A stretch of 64,000 nt of DNA from Agrypnia vestita. Its lineage: Eukaryota; Arthropoda; Insecta; Trichoptera; Phryganeidae. The notes beneath the pieces were generated by a model. The model saw only the letters and a program-made list of their open reading frames with translations. It did not search any database and was not told the DNA's origin. The stretch spans positions 1 through 64,000 of the forward strand of contig JADDOH010014899.1 in the NCBI GenBank assembly GCA_016648135.1, given 5' to 3'. Of the stretch, positions 9,909-21,195 are shown in pieces (the stretch's first letter is position 1; each line of letters starts with the position of its first letter). Position numbers and translations under genes: made by a program.

Positions 9909-10050
9909 GATAGGATCCTCACCGTAACACACTTGCATGGTTTAATTTTTTCAATTTTTAGTACACAAACAATTTACATTGTATAATCTAATAAAATGGT
10001 GAAAACAAAGTGATTTGTGTTTTATTTTAACAATAATGTCACCACAAAGT

Positions 10051-10529
10051 TTAAGCCTTCTTTCAGAAGAAAAAATATTCTTCGAACAATTAATAATCAT
10101 TAATTACTCCAGCGTATGTAGATGTTTTTGTTTGGCGTTGGTTTTAGATTGTGGGAGACTAAAAGCCAGTTCGCTTCCATTTATCTATTTGCATGTAAAC
10201 AAAATAAATATAAACACAACAAACGAGAAACTTAATTAAAAATAATGACGCAGTTCCGCGTTATAATCCACCGCGCAGTATTTAGCAGTTGCATTGTCTC
10301 TTTGATCTGCTGTTTGCCGAAGATGTGTGCGAAACGTCGCGAGACCACAGGTAACGGTACCGTCGACAGAGGCTGCGGCACATTTCCATTGAAAAACTGC
10401 ATAAATTTGCATTTTTTCCTTTGAAAAACCGCTCGCATCGCGTGCACATGACGAACAGATGTTTTGGTAACCTTATCGCCGGCTACTAGCCCCAGCCGCC
10501 GCGCCGGACCAGCCGTAATCTAAATCAAT
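10051..10529. other. intergenic, GC-richer, unrecognised
   Basis: This forms the inner flank of the large inverted repeat. It includes a GC-rich stretch (10240-10520) with GCGAAACGTCGCGAG but no matching CUGANGA upstream. No gene supported. Confidence 0.35.
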
Positions 10530-11243
10530 GAAATAATGCATATCGGCAAGGCTAGTTAAAGTATCGTAAACTCCTCGACGTCAGCTAAGACTGCAGACAT
10601 TATCGTACGTTCGGTTTCCACTAATCTTCATGCAACCTTGCTAAGACTCAGCCTAGAATCAATCATTCAATACGTTTATTTCAATCCGATTAACTCAAGC
10701 GGTCATCGTATCCATGATACCATAATTTTTTTTCTTATACACACATTAAATAACTTCGAATCGAAAATAATATTGAATCAGACTGGCAGCGTATCCAGCT
10801 AGACATTTAAAGTTAAACGTTTTCTCAAGAACAGGTTATTGGTTATTGGCAGAAAATAAACTCAATGTAAGTAGACCGTAATGCTCGCGTGAACCAATCG
10901 TGTATTCTCTATTTTATTTCATTCTTATGTTATTTGTATCATTTTGTATTTCTACTTCATTTTGTTTTATAAATTATTCACATTTGCAATATTTCAGATT
11001 TGTAAATTTTACATCAAAAAAGATTTAAAAAGTTATTATAGGCATTGAAACACATGAAATTTGTATTTATTAACTTTTTGTTTACGTATGACAGTGGCAA
11101 TTCTTCCCAACTACCACAAAATTTAGTGGAATATTTGAAATTTTCGGTATTCAATCATTTTACAGTGACAAAGGAAAAATGAAGACCCCATGGCAAGAAG
11201 TTGTTAACTAATATTCAAGTCATTTTGAGATAATTAGACATTA
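10530..11243 (-). repeat. block A, right copy (inverted)
   Basis: Reverse complement of 7161-7875 over its full length. The span from left to right copy is about 4.1 kb, so it could be read as a foldback element with 715-bp arms. The order of A and B argues against a simple arm structure. Confidence 0.9.
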
Positions 11244-11252
11244 AAATATTAA

Positions 11253-11406
11253 AACATTTAACATCTAACTTAACCAACACCCTGGCTGATTTTTATCATC
11301 CCTTGATATAAAATAAAGGGTATAAAAGCATTGGCAGCAATACTTTATAGAAATGTTTCTGGGACAAATACAACAAACCTTTTACTACTCAAAGAAATTT
11401 CTATGG
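11253..11406 (-). repeat. block B, right copy (inverted)
   Basis: Reverse complement of 7874-8027. Read on the minus strand the order here is B then A, whereas the left locus reads A then B on the plus strand. The two loci are therefore circular permutations of each other rather than mirror images. Confidence 0.9.
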
Positions 11407-12385
11407 AAACTATAAAACCTACATCTTATTATAAATATCTTTTTAAAAACAATTTCTACTTCAGTTTTCTTTTTATTTACGTACGTGTGTAAATACACAT
11501 TTAACTTTTATAAATACGAGTATTGCTGCATTTCTTAACAAACAATATATATTGCTGTATTAGCTACCAAATAATGGATATTTCTAATTTTTTTTTCATA
11601 ATTAAATATTGCTGTATTACGACGTTTAAATCTAAAATGGACATCAACTCTTGCTTTAGTTTGAAGCGACCATTTTGTCAGGTGACTTCTTGGGGGTTGA
11701 TTAGCTGAAATTGATATTGCTGTCTTTGCTTTCTACACTACGAGAATATTGTTGTCTTTGCGTTTGATATTAATTCTATATAAAATCCATAATTCAGTAC
11801 TTATTTAGAATTAATGAGTAATCCCCGATGACTGCATTAAAAATATTTTTTTATTTTTAGGATATTTCTTTGCTTTTATACCCCTCATATCATATTTGTA
11901 ATTTCGAAGAATTTTTCTGAAGTATGCCGCTTTCCTTCATTTGATAATTTCCCTTGACTTGTTTAAGCGTCTTAATATCTCTTCATTTTTAATGTATTCA
12001 AACCAAGAGATCTTTCGTACTAGTAGGTGGAGCCATATGTCAAATGCCTCCGGCTTTTTTTATGTCCAGAAGGCGAATCCATGGAATTTCGATCATTTTA
12101 TTGGGTGAAAAACATTAATTATATTACATCTACGCGAGCTCAAAAATAATTTTAAATTGAACTTCTTTTAAGTTTCAAGACTAGCAGAATCTCTCATCCA
12201 TAGGTGAAGTACTAAACTATCTATTTACTAGCAACAACAATATTTATTTTATTAACCAAATTCAATGAGCATCATGAATAATCTCTACAATATTAACAAC
12301 ATTCATTAATTATATCAATGGAATTAATTTTATTATTAGGTGTAATCGTAATTGACAGCAATCTAAAATAGAAAGAGCAAATATA
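11407..12385. other. intergenic with scattered repeat phrases
   Basis: ATATTGCTG recurs several times at 11520-11760, and TTTGCTTTTATACCCC occurs near 11872. No gene supported. Confidence 0.35.
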
Positions 12386-12389
12386 TTCC

Positions 12390-12860
12390 ACAGCCACTAG
12401 GGTGAGAAAACTCATATACCTATTCATAAGGCTACGAAATATCTTATCAATAAACATGCTGAAGGTGGTATACTTTGCGTTTGCCCAGTCCATACTACAG
12501 TACGGTATAGTTGGCTGGGGTGGGATCTTTAAGACTTATATACTACCAGTGGAAATAGTTCAGAGAGTAATTATCAAAGTGATTTTGAGGAAACCCTCAA
12601 TATCCCCAACAAAAGAACTTTTCAACATTTTTAAAATCTGAAATATTAATCAAATCTATAAAAAAATTGCGATACTTCAAATTCATACAATGTACATCAA
12701 AAATGGTACATTTGGATGTTTTAGTAATAGACCGAGATCAGCTGGAAATATTTTGATATACCATTTCTCCTATCAAGTAGTAGCATTCTAAAATGCTCTT
12801 CCCAATGAAATGAACACGGAAAAAATATGGATAATTCAAATATAAATTGAAAAATAGTCT
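12390..12860 (+). pseudogene. LINE (Jockey-like) reverse transcriptase C-terminal remnant
   Basis: The frame at 12402-12641 contains VYFAFAQSILQYGIVGWGGI and PVEIVQRVIIKVILRKP, the LQYGIxxWGG and Q+xIIxxILxKP blocks found just after the polymerase domain of Jockey-clade LINEs. After a stop, decayed traces such as KIAILQIHTMYI, FSNRPRSAGN and NALPNEM continue to about 12830. No catalytic motif is left. It resembles the copies at 19110 and 24690. Confidence 0.8.
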
Positions 12861-14460
12861 ACAAAAAAAAATCACAATAACACAATGAAAAAAATCTTAC
12901 CAAAAACAATCAATATATACATACTTTTAAATGTTATTACAATACCTTCTTAATTTTTAATTTTTATAACTTAATTTCACGTTTTCTTGTGTATATCTTA
13001 TTTACTTAATCTAATGTCTAACATTTTTGTATTCTTGTACTGTATATATCTTACTTAACTAATTTAATGTCTTAATTTTTGTAACTTAATATAATATTTC
13101 TTTGTCTATATCTTACTTATTTAATCTAATGTTTACACTAACGATTAACACTAATATATATATATGACAATGCCCCCCCACTTTTAAACATGAGAATAAA
13201 TTCTTAATTAAAAGTGGTAAGCGTGTAATATAAATGTATATTAATTAAATTATATTGAAAACAGCCACTTTTGAGTTAAAAATAAAAATAAATTATGTAT
13301 ATTTTCCATCATATTATAATATTCTTTCTGTACTTTGCAAACATATTAATTGCTATTCATTTTATTTAAAAAAATATATTGAACTTGGATAACTACCTTC
13401 ACTTAGAACCAGAAATATTCTGGTCCGAAATAGATATTGTTATATACAGACATTTATCGCTTTCTTTATTTATCGACCATTTTGACTCACCATACGGCTT
13501 AAAAAATGTGAGAACAAGGCCCAGATGAAAAGGTGCCTCCATTTACATCGAATAAGCTGTCCCTTTCGAAAACCAGCACGGAGCCTAATCAGTGCTGGAT
13601 GTAACCACACAATCTGATGCATAATGGATCAACTTTGAACCTTCGGTGAAGTTAGGTAATCATGTGTCCATTTTTTGCAACGCCATAATCGACCAATCTC
13701 GCCTTATTTTACATAATGGATTACAATGTCATTTACGATCTCTGTATAGCGATAGGAATGTATTATTTAACGTCTTTAGAATTTTCATATCGACAGTAAA
13801 AAAGATGCAATAAAAATAAACTAAAAAATGTTCAATTTTACTAGGATATTTTCCTCAACTTTTTGCCACATTTGAATGAGTCGTGACTGAATATTTAATC
13901 ATAATGAGTTATAAAACTGATGGTGCCGATTATATAAATGTACTTACTTTTATTTTACTTAAACCTTTTTTTTCTTTTTTTAAATATATGTAACTAATTT
14001 TTGGCACACTCTCTTTAGAAAAAGTGTATTTTATGCTTATAACAAAAATTAAATTGTACATGTTACTTATCATACTTATCATTTTCCGTAGGGTAGGCAG
14101 AGACAATGGAGAGCAATATTTTTCTACCCTAACACACCCTTTTGCCTTATCCAAATTAATAAATCTTCACGTACGAGCTCATCTATTACAATGACTGCTA
14201 ACATTAGTATCTTCCACTAGTTTTCTTGGTCATCCAGGTCTTTTTTTCTGTATTTCTTGTATCATAAAAATTTGCATGACAGATCTTTCATTAATTTTTT
14301 TTACAAAATTGACAAATGAACATTTTTAAATTTAATTAACATGTTCAACATTAACTTAAGCGCTTACTATGTCGTTAATGCATTTGCTTCTTATACGTTT
14401 TATACGTTATGATAATCTCATGTTCACCGCATTCAGACTATTTGTTCCTCTTGACAGAAA
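12861..14460. other. intergenic, AT-rich, nothing recognised
   Basis: A C run at 13172-13179 and a T-rich stretch near 13960. Small ORFs look like chance. Confidence 0.4.
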
Positions 14461-14462
14461 AT

Positions 14463-14605
14463 TAAAAATTATATTAATCTTGTTACCTGTACTGAGTTTA
14501 ATATATTTTCATTATTCAATCAGAATCTCTCGAAACTAAATTAGTGAAAACATAAAATATATTAAACTCAGTACAGGTAACAAGGTTAATATAATTTATA
14601 ATATT
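14463..14605. repeat. inverted repeat, small MITE-like
   Basis: About 45-bp arms (AATCTTGTTACCTGTACTGA on the left; TCAGTACAGGTAACAAGGTT on the right) flank a 36-base loop. The arms are almost perfect. No coding sequence. Confidence 0.85.
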
Positions 14606-14961
14606 CTGTTATCATGAATAACTCTATAAAGTAAACGCCAAATCCATCAATAATATATTCGCTCCTCAAGAACCAGCAAAAAGATTGACTTTTCTTCAAC
14701 AGCGATGGTACCAGAAATTAAGTATAGCATTACTCCTGTCTCAACTGACAAGTTTCTTGAAATTTGTACAGCTTACCTTCATACTTAATTCTTTCAGTAA
14801 AATTGACGACGTAAACTAAAATAAGATACTTTCTTGAACACATTAAATATCCTTTCATTTTATGAGGTTAATTTTAAACTATTACTTGTCAATTAAGCGT
14901 ATCGTGTTACAGAGTATTTTTTAAAATCATATTTTTAAGTATTTTACTGATATATATATAT
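14606..14961. other. intergenic, nothing recognised
   Basis: AT-rich sequence without a supported feature. Confidence 0.4.
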
Positions 14962-15023
14962 CCGAAAAATAACCTTTTCATAATGCACATATATATGTGC
15001 ATTATGAAATGGTTATTTTTCGG
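14962..15023. repeat. near-perfect 62-bp palindrome
   Basis: CCGAAAAATAACC...GCACAT is followed directly by its mirror ATGTGC...GGTTATTTTTCGG with about 30-bp arms and almost no loop. Half of one arm recurs at 15044-15064 (AATAACCTTTTCATAATGCA). A cruciform is possible. Confidence 0.9.
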
Positions 15024-16261
15024 GAACTTCGTGGATTTGTAAGAATAACCTTTTCATAATGCATATACCTCTTCGCGAAAACTTATATTTAAACATATAT
15101 ATATATATCTATTTGTGCTATTTTACTGGTATATATATATCTATTTGTGCTATTTTCTTAATAAATAGTGATCCTTGTGCTCCTCGTTATTTTTCAATTG
15201 AGAGACCCATATAAATTGGTTGAACGGTTCCACAGAAGCGTAGCACTTGGCGGGAAGACGAAAAGTATTGTATCACGGGGACAATCTAGAACGGCGACTA
15301 ACGCGTTAAAAATCAAGAACACATTTGACATTTCGTCGTAATAGATGCAAATTAGAAACCGTACTCACAGTGGCAACGTAGTATTAAATTGACGACACCT
15401 ATCTAATTATTAACGACACAAATTAAGGCTAAGGTCAGCTTATAATTGAGTTGCATATTTCCTGTCAGCGTATTTCACAAAATAGACTCTAGTGTTTTTG
15501 GCGCATGTTTTGAGCCGTTTAAAAACTTTGAACTTTAGACACGTTGAGTCAAGCTGTCACTATTATAGCTTCTAAAGGAGCAGTTCCTAGTCTTATGATC
15601 AAGTAATTATTAATTTAAGTAACTTATGTAAGATAAGCTAAAATTCATTAGTTTATTCGATTAATTTATGTTTTACAGGAGATTCTTAATTTTGAGATTA
15701 AATTTCACAATTTACAGATAAAATTTCACCGTAGCCTATAAATTCTACAGTAGATAAAAATAATGCGTTAACAATGCAATTTAAATTATGTATATAAAAA
15801 TAAGTATATTCTTAAATAATGGTGGTAACTTGAGTTATTAATTATATTATTCATCGTGTGTGCCGTACAAAGTTCAGTTTAGTATAGACATGTTGCTCCG
15901 AATCAATTAATAGAATTCAATTTTTTAAGTTGTGTGTAGAAGAAAAATTTTTATAAAATGGACAAAAAATGCAAAATATTCGATAAAAATTCAGAAAAAA
16001 CTTACCTCTGCGTAATTTATACAGACGCCACTTGTTTGCATAATCAAATCCGTGTTTCTTCACACAAAAAAAAAACGTTATTTTATCACTCTCTGCCAAA
16101 TGAAATGCAGTCATACAGTTTTAACATTAATTATATTTACAATCTACCACACAATTATTTTAAAAATATTAAAGAAAACACACAATCGAACAAAAACTAA
16201 AGAAGTTCACTAATAATTTAACTAGCACAATATTTTGGAAGAGTTTGAATATTTTTTCCGT
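15024..16261. other. intergenic upstream of the CpG island
   Basis: An 80-codon ORF (15958-16200, plus) includes KKTLFYHSLPNEMQSYS, faintly like the end of a LINE protein (LPNEM). I do not claim this. The rest is AT-rich with ATATAT runs at 15090-15140. Confidence 0.3.
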
Positions 16262-16605
16262 AAAGCACTGTGGGAAGCGGCGGCGTCCCGGCCGGCTGCA
16301 CTCGCGACTGCGAACAAACCGCGCGAAACAAGGTGAAACGACTCGAAAACGGAGCGGGAGCGAGTTTGGGAATCGGAAAATCCGGCGCCGGCGGAAAAGT
16401 GGTCGGACGTCGCTCAGCCCGCGGCGCGGCCGTCTTCACACTGGCGCCGGCTCGCGGGCCCGGCCCTGCCGCGCGGCGGGCGGCGGCGGGCAGGCGCGCT
16501 GCAGCGGCGGCGCGGGAGGGCGGCGGGCGGCGGGCGGCCGCGCTGCAGCCATGCAGCGGCAGCCGAGCTCCGCGCCGCGTGAAATGATTGTCCAAGCCGC
16601 GAGGG
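16262..16605 (+). promoter_or_regulatory. CpG-rich island, possible promoter and first exon
   Basis: A sharply bounded, very GC- and CpG-rich block in AT-rich surroundings, with runs such as GCGGCGGGCGGCGGCG. An ATG at 16551 lies in a good start context (GCAGCCATGC) and opens MQRQPSSAPREMIVQAAR, which stays open to a stop at 16668. Candidate splice donors are GTGAAA at 16579 and GGTAGCA near 16603. No TATA box is seen. It may be the 5' end of a host gene whose later exons lie outside. A GC-rich repeat or a foreign insert is the alternative. Confidence 0.45.
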
Positions 16606-16836
16606 TAGCACTTTATATGCATTTATTTTCTAAGGAAGCGAACATTTTTTGGCTTAACGTAATAATTTAAATACTTCGCCTTATTTTACTGTCATATTAA
16701 TTAAATTCAAATAATTTTTGTACCTATTGAATTGTGATAATTAGGAAAAACGTGAAGAAATTTTGAAAAAAGGGACAGCGAATAAACAATAATCATTCGG
16801 AATTTTCAAACAACCTAATAGAATACAATCACTCGT
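16606..16836. other. intergenic, nothing recognised
   Basis: AT-rich flank between the CpG island and a PLE 3' end. Confidence 0.4.
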
Positions 16837-17120
16837 TTGTTTGAAATACCAGTTTTAAAAATTTTACCCAGCAATACAAAGGGTTTTCATTCAGATAATC
16901 TAGAAATATTAGAAATTAGGAAAAGTACTAATAAAAACCTAAATATCATAAATAATCAAATAAACTTTGTAACAGCCCTCTCTAATTACCTTATATCTAC
17001 GTTATTTGCCCACCCCTCCTCTAACCCCGTACCACCATAACTAATCTGTCTCTACTTGAACATAAATTTTAGTAAATTCATTGTCCTGAAGAAGGAAGCA
17101 TCGCTCCCACGTTGAATTTA
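16837..17120 (+). mobile_element. PLE 3' end: endonuclease tail plus decayed hammerhead
   Basis: The ORF ending at 17040 carries SDNLEILEIRKSTNKNLNI and NNQINFVTALSNYL, the PLE C-terminal LEILEIRKS block. About 45 bases downstream is CTGAAGA (17086-17092) followed by a stem-II-like AGGAAGCATCGCTCCC. The GAAAC segment that should follow is reduced to ACGTTG, so the ribozyme is dead. Confidence 0.75.
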
Positions 17121-17234
17121 AAAAAATATATATGTGTGTTTAAAAAATTATTTTATTTGTAAAATATTTCCACAAATTGAATTTGAAAATTTTGAAGAAA
17201 AGTCCAATTGATTTTTTTACAACACTTTATTAGA

Positions 17235-17470
17235 TACAAAACTACATACATGTTTCTCAAATAATCTTCAGGATGAGTAGTATATTAAAGTTGAAATATA
17301 AATAAACATTGAGAGAGAATGAAAGGAGAGATATGGAAAGTTGGAAAAATGGTAATGTGGAAATATATTCAATAGAGGATTATCAACATATTTTACCATA
17401 TTGTTATTAATTGTATTAATATAATATTTATTACGTTGATATAATGTTCTAAAGGGTTTCACAGATTTTT
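17235..17470 (-). mobile_element. PLE 3' end, minus strand
   Basis: A minus-strand ORF (17268-17462, KPFRTLYQRNKYYINTINNN...) ends next to a hammerhead-like core: CTGAAGA (17271-17265) and GAAACATGTATG (17256-17245). Stem II between them is very short. The following ATCTAATAAAGTGTTG is typical of the PLE terminal repeats here. The protein match is weak. Together with 16837-17120 it gives two PLE 3' ends facing each other. Confidence 0.5.
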
Positions 17471-17599
17471 CTGAAAATTTAATTACTTCTGAGAATTTTG
17501 CTCCGAAGTTATATAAAAATTATAAAAAATAATTTTTACATACCAACACTTTCACAAAAAGTAAATATTGATTTTAAGTAAGAAAAAATTTTAATTTTA

Positions 17600-17765
17600 A
17601 GAATCATATATAATTTTGTAAAGGTGTTGGTATGTAAATAATGCTATGGTTGTGGTGTGTAGTATTATTTACATGCTAGTGTAGTGGTTGTCCTGACGAA
17701 GAGACGGGTTACGTCTCGAAACCGGTAGACAAACAAGTAATTTTTAGTTTTTATATACTAACATA
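17600..17765 (+). mobile_element. PLE/retrozyme-like terminal repeat with intact hammerhead
   Basis: GTTGGTATGTAAATAATGCT...ATTTACATGCTAGTGTAGTG precedes the hammerhead and TTTTTAGTTTTTATATACTA follows it. The same block, more decayed, occurs at 54870-55025. No ORF. Confidence 0.7.
17688..17732 (+). ncRNA. hammerhead ribozyme, apparently intact
   Basis: CTGACGA (17693-17699), stem II GAGACG-GGTTA-CGTCTC (6 perfect pairs), GAAAC, stem III palindrome ACCGGT, cleavage base A (17727), and stem I TTGTC/GACAA (5 pairs, 17688-17692 with 17728-17732). Every conserved core base of a type I hammerhead is present. Predicted self-cleavage is after 17727. This is the best copy in the window. Confidence 0.85.
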
Positions 17766-18007
17766 AATAACATTTTGTTAAAATGTCTGGCCATAAAGTT
17801 AATGTTTTAAATATTAAATAGTAACAAAATACTACTTTACAAATTGTCCGTTTTTTTCGTAATTTTAAATACATGTGTGTACAGTAGTGCCCGAAATTGG
17901 AGAAGTTCTAGATTCGTATCCCGCTGGTAACCAAATACATTATCGAATGATATATGTTTCATTTCGTTATAATTCTCATTTTTTTATAATAATTCTCAGT
18001 TTATTCC
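17766..18007. other. intergenic, nothing recognised
   Basis: AT-rich sequence between a PLE terminal repeat and a SINE tail. Confidence 0.35.
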
Positions 18008-18210
18008 ATGTTTTTTTTTTTTTTTTTTTTTTAAAATAATTAGAGATGCGAACACGGAATACGTGTCACATCAATATTCTTACTATTTTCAAACTAAGCT
18101 AAACGCTTGTGCTATGAAAATAGGACTAACTTCCTAGTCTGGGCTGAGATTCGAACCCGCGACCATTGGATCACGAGGCGAGTGTCCTAACCACAAGACC
18201 AACAAGCTAC
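18008..18210 (-). repeat. tRNA-derived SINE (family S-II), with poly-A tail
   Basis: Minus strand: TAGCTTGTTGGTCTTGTGGT (box A region), GGGTTCGAATCTC (box B), a unique body (AAAATAGTAAGAATATTGAT, then ACGTATTCCGTGTTCGCATC) and a poly-A tail, seen as a T run at about 18010-18032. Two more copies lie at 55888-56068 and 61067-61262 in the opposite orientation. Confidence 0.9.
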
Positions 18211-19109
18211 TCAACAACAAATGTTTCTTTCTCATTTTACTGTAATTATTATTTTCTTTAGTTTTCATCAATAATTTAGAGTAATTTACTTATTAAGATA
18301 TAAAATCATTCTATTAAATATTCCGGAACTTTGCTGATTGGGAGAATTCTATTTTTCAAAAATAAAAATAAATTAATTAAACAATTCCTTGTAAATAATC
18401 ACCCGTTTTTTGAGACTCCTGTGGTGGTGTAACCTTTTAAAACATTCCCAAAAAAATAACTTGAGAGTAATAAAAACAGTTGCATATTGGATAAAATATT
18501 CTGAATAACTGAAGCCACACTAGTAATTCAAATAATTTAATTAAAACTTCGCGGCAGGATTCCATTTATATTCCACAACACGGTAATAAGAGTTTTGAAA
18601 AACCCGATTCAATTAAATCGTGTATTGAATGCAAATGACTTACCACGAATTGTTTTGTGGAACAATTCCACATAGAATATTTTAAGCCGTAAAATGCACA
18701 AATATTTTGTGAACAACTTATAAAGCATAAATCGGGTGGTGCAGTCCAATCCTGTGCTTTGTTTGCGAGAATACTGCGATGATAATCTTTTCAAATTTTT
18801 GTTTCAAAATATTATCGTCAATTTTTAGTAAGTAAATTTATATTTTTATGAGTTTCAAAACCCATATTTTGCTGTAACAATTTTTTTTTATTATATGTTG
18901 GGTATAAAAGCAAAGGCAGCAATATCCAAAAAAATAAAAAAATTTGAGTGCTTTCAACGAGGATTTTTGACTGCTTTGACTGTTCATTTTTACAATAGGA
19001 GAGATAATTAACTTTTGAGCTCAAAACAATTGTTTCAAATAATAAAATATTTATATCATCGTGTAATTAAAGTAGAATTTAAGATTGAATGTAAGAAATG
19101 TTTTCACAT
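18211..19109. other. intergenic; fragment related to block B
   Basis: GGGTATAAAAGCAAAGGCAG near 18900 links to the repeat family of block B. No gene supported. Confidence 0.35.
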
Positions 19110-19510
19110 GGAAGCGTGGAAACGAGGATCCTTTTAAAATTATCCCAATTACAGTACGGCACGGTATTATTGGATAGGGAGAGGCATATAAAACCACTAT
19201 ATCAACAGAATGTTAGTAAAATTAGTAAAAATCACTACCAATATTAATAATATTAATACCAGTATATCAAAATTTAAATATTAATAAATTTTATATTTAA
19301 ATATTAATTATATTAGTAACACTATATCAAAATTAGAAACTAGCCATAAAATGATAATTAAAACAATTCTAAAGAAAAAAAATGACAACATAAGTGCCCA
19401 ACTATACAAAAAATTCAATATACTATAAATAACAGATATCGAATTTTTAAGAGTACCGAATTCTATATTTAACAGATATCGAATTTTTAAGAGTACCGAA
19501 TTCTATATTT
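19110..19510 (+). pseudogene. LINE (Jockey-like) remnant with 40-bp duplication
   Basis: SQLQYGTVLLDRE (from SxLQYGxxxWGG), then after insertions LETSHKMIIKTILKKKNDN and LYKKFNIL match the same region as 12402-12641 and 24750-25211. AACAGATATCGAATTTTTAA is duplicated at 19431 and 19471 (period 40). Several frames are needed to follow it. Confidence 0.7.
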
Positions 19511-20036
19511 AACGTTTGTTTTTCAAAATCAAGTTTCCTATAAATTTATAGGAAAGTTGATTTATATTTTATTCAAATGAAATCTCGAATCAATTACATT
19601 ATAAGTTAGTAATTCTCGATGACTGAATTAAATTTTTTTGGCTATAAATTTACCTTTGCTTTTATACCCCAGATATATATAAATTATAATTACAATTTAT
19701 TTATAATTCTCCATAAAATTTCTAATTCTCTAAAATTCTACAACATAATATAAATACTAAAATATGTTATTAAATCTAATGGTGGGTCTTGTACTCGTGC
19801 GTAGATTATTTTTGTTATTGGCGGCCATATTTAAAATCACACATATATGATACACATATACCGAAAAAAATAGTGTCAAGAAAGTCTAGAGCGAAAATAC
19901 GTGTTTCTCAAACAGTCCAAATGTATTTAGAATCAACTGGACTATTCTCATAATCATTTGAAATGTGGAGAAACTACTAGAAAGGCGAAAAAACTAGTCG
20001 AATGGTCTGGAACATTTGACAAACCAACATTTTTTG
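19511..20036. other. intergenic upstream of a TATA promoter
   Basis: TTTGCTTTTATACCCC at about 19652 is another phrase of the block B family. GAA-rich stretches at 19960-20020 (CTAGAAAGGCGAA, CTGGAACATTTG) faintly resemble heat shock elements but are not regularly spaced. Confidence 0.35.
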
Positions 20037-20076
20037 TATAAAAACGAATTCAAGTGAGCGTGCGCGAGCTAGTTAT
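20037..20076 (+). promoter_or_regulatory. candidate core promoter (TATA plus initiator-like)
   Basis: TATAAAAA at 20037-20044 is followed 34 bases later by CTAGTT with A at 20071, close to the arthropod initiator. GAATTCAAGTGAGCGTGCGC lies between. GAA-rich sequence lies upstream. No downstream coding exon was recognised; a leader or first intron may follow. Confidence 0.4.
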
Positions 20077-21195
20077 TTTTGCCAGTTCGGTGATTCCATA
20101 GAAAACAGTGGCGATTCAATGTGCGAACAGCGAAAATAAATTGAAAGATTACCTAACGAATCGAAGTGCAACCGTGTGTGTATAATATTCTAGAACAATT
20201 AATATGAATTTCAAAGTGGTGCTCCGATTGAATTCGTGATTTTGTGTAATAATTAAAAATTTTATTAAAAAAAAAAACTATTTTTAATATTTAATTTGCC
20301 ACCCACAACAACGATCCCGTGATAACAGAAAAAAACTGTCGTCTTTAATAATCATATTACGATAAATGTTATTTAAAATGTAAAAAATTAAAATCGAACT
20401 GACAAGTTAAAACTTTACTCTGGAAGAGTGTAAAGATAATATACTGAAGAACACATTTATCTTAATTTGCGGTAACAACTTGGGTTCTTAAACTAATATT
20501 ACATCATTTTACTTTGGACGATTGTTGGACTTGTAAAGTTATAAATGTACTTTTCAAACATCTTAGCTGCGATTTAAACGATTTTTAAGCAAGTTAGATA
20601 CTAATTTAAACTAAAGTTAAGTTTATCCAGTGACCGCCGAGCAATCATTGAGTAGCAAAAATAATCGCAAAGTCAGTTTATTTTTGATTTTTTTTTAAAT
20701 GTAAGTGAAAACTGTTAAAATATTTGAATTTACTCATATTTCAACATTAATGAAGCATTGCATCTATTTTTACTTCTACATGTTCTGTTGAATTTTATAT
20801 TAAATTGTTTTTTTTTATTTACTGTCTAGAATAAAAATAATAATCATTGTTAAAAAAGTTATTTCTCTTATATTAATACAATATAAAAAGTGCACACATG
20901 AGAGGAGGATTTGATGCAAAAACGCCACTATTGAAGAGAATAAATTTAGATTGACTTTTTTGAAGGTGATTTTAAAGTCAGAGCGGAGATTTTCAAGTGA
21001 ATATGCCTTTGATGAAATGCTTTTAAAACACACAATTATGCTTTTAAAATCAATCATCAACTGTGAAATTGAAACTCTTTGCCAGAAAATTATATTCAGT
21101 CACGGTATTCTCGTCATAGTGGCGCTTTTGCTTCTTATCCTCTGAAACATTAAAATACTGTGCTCTACTAATGCATTTAGGTAATTTATACTCCA
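20077..21195. other. intergenic or possible leader, unrecognised
   Basis: No ORF longer than about 80 codons has coding character. The short ORFs near 20815-21145 overlap on opposite strands. Confidence 0.3.

Larger units (their letters stand above)
9284..10050 (-). mobile_element. PLE remnant with rearranged terminal repeats
   Basis: A minus-strand endonuclease remnant (9660-9908) is bordered on the right by a plus-orientation terminal sequence (AAAACAAAGTGATTTGTGTT, ending AATGTCACCACAAAG). The left border is itself foldback and contains a hammerhead-like core at 9355-9390. The right terminal sequence matches 35960-36090, except that the hammerhead core of that copy is deleted here. Confidence 0.7.

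Noticed and set aside
10325..10352. GCGAAACGTCGCG resembling the 3' half of a hammerhead
   Set aside because: The upstream box reads CCGAAGA rather than CTGANGA and no stem II can form in the few bases between.
16218..16622. Minus-strand and alternative-frame ORFs over the CpG island
   Set aside because: High GC removes stop codons in all frames. Alanine/arginine/proline runs are expected by chance; only the frame with the well-placed ATG was kept as a candidate.
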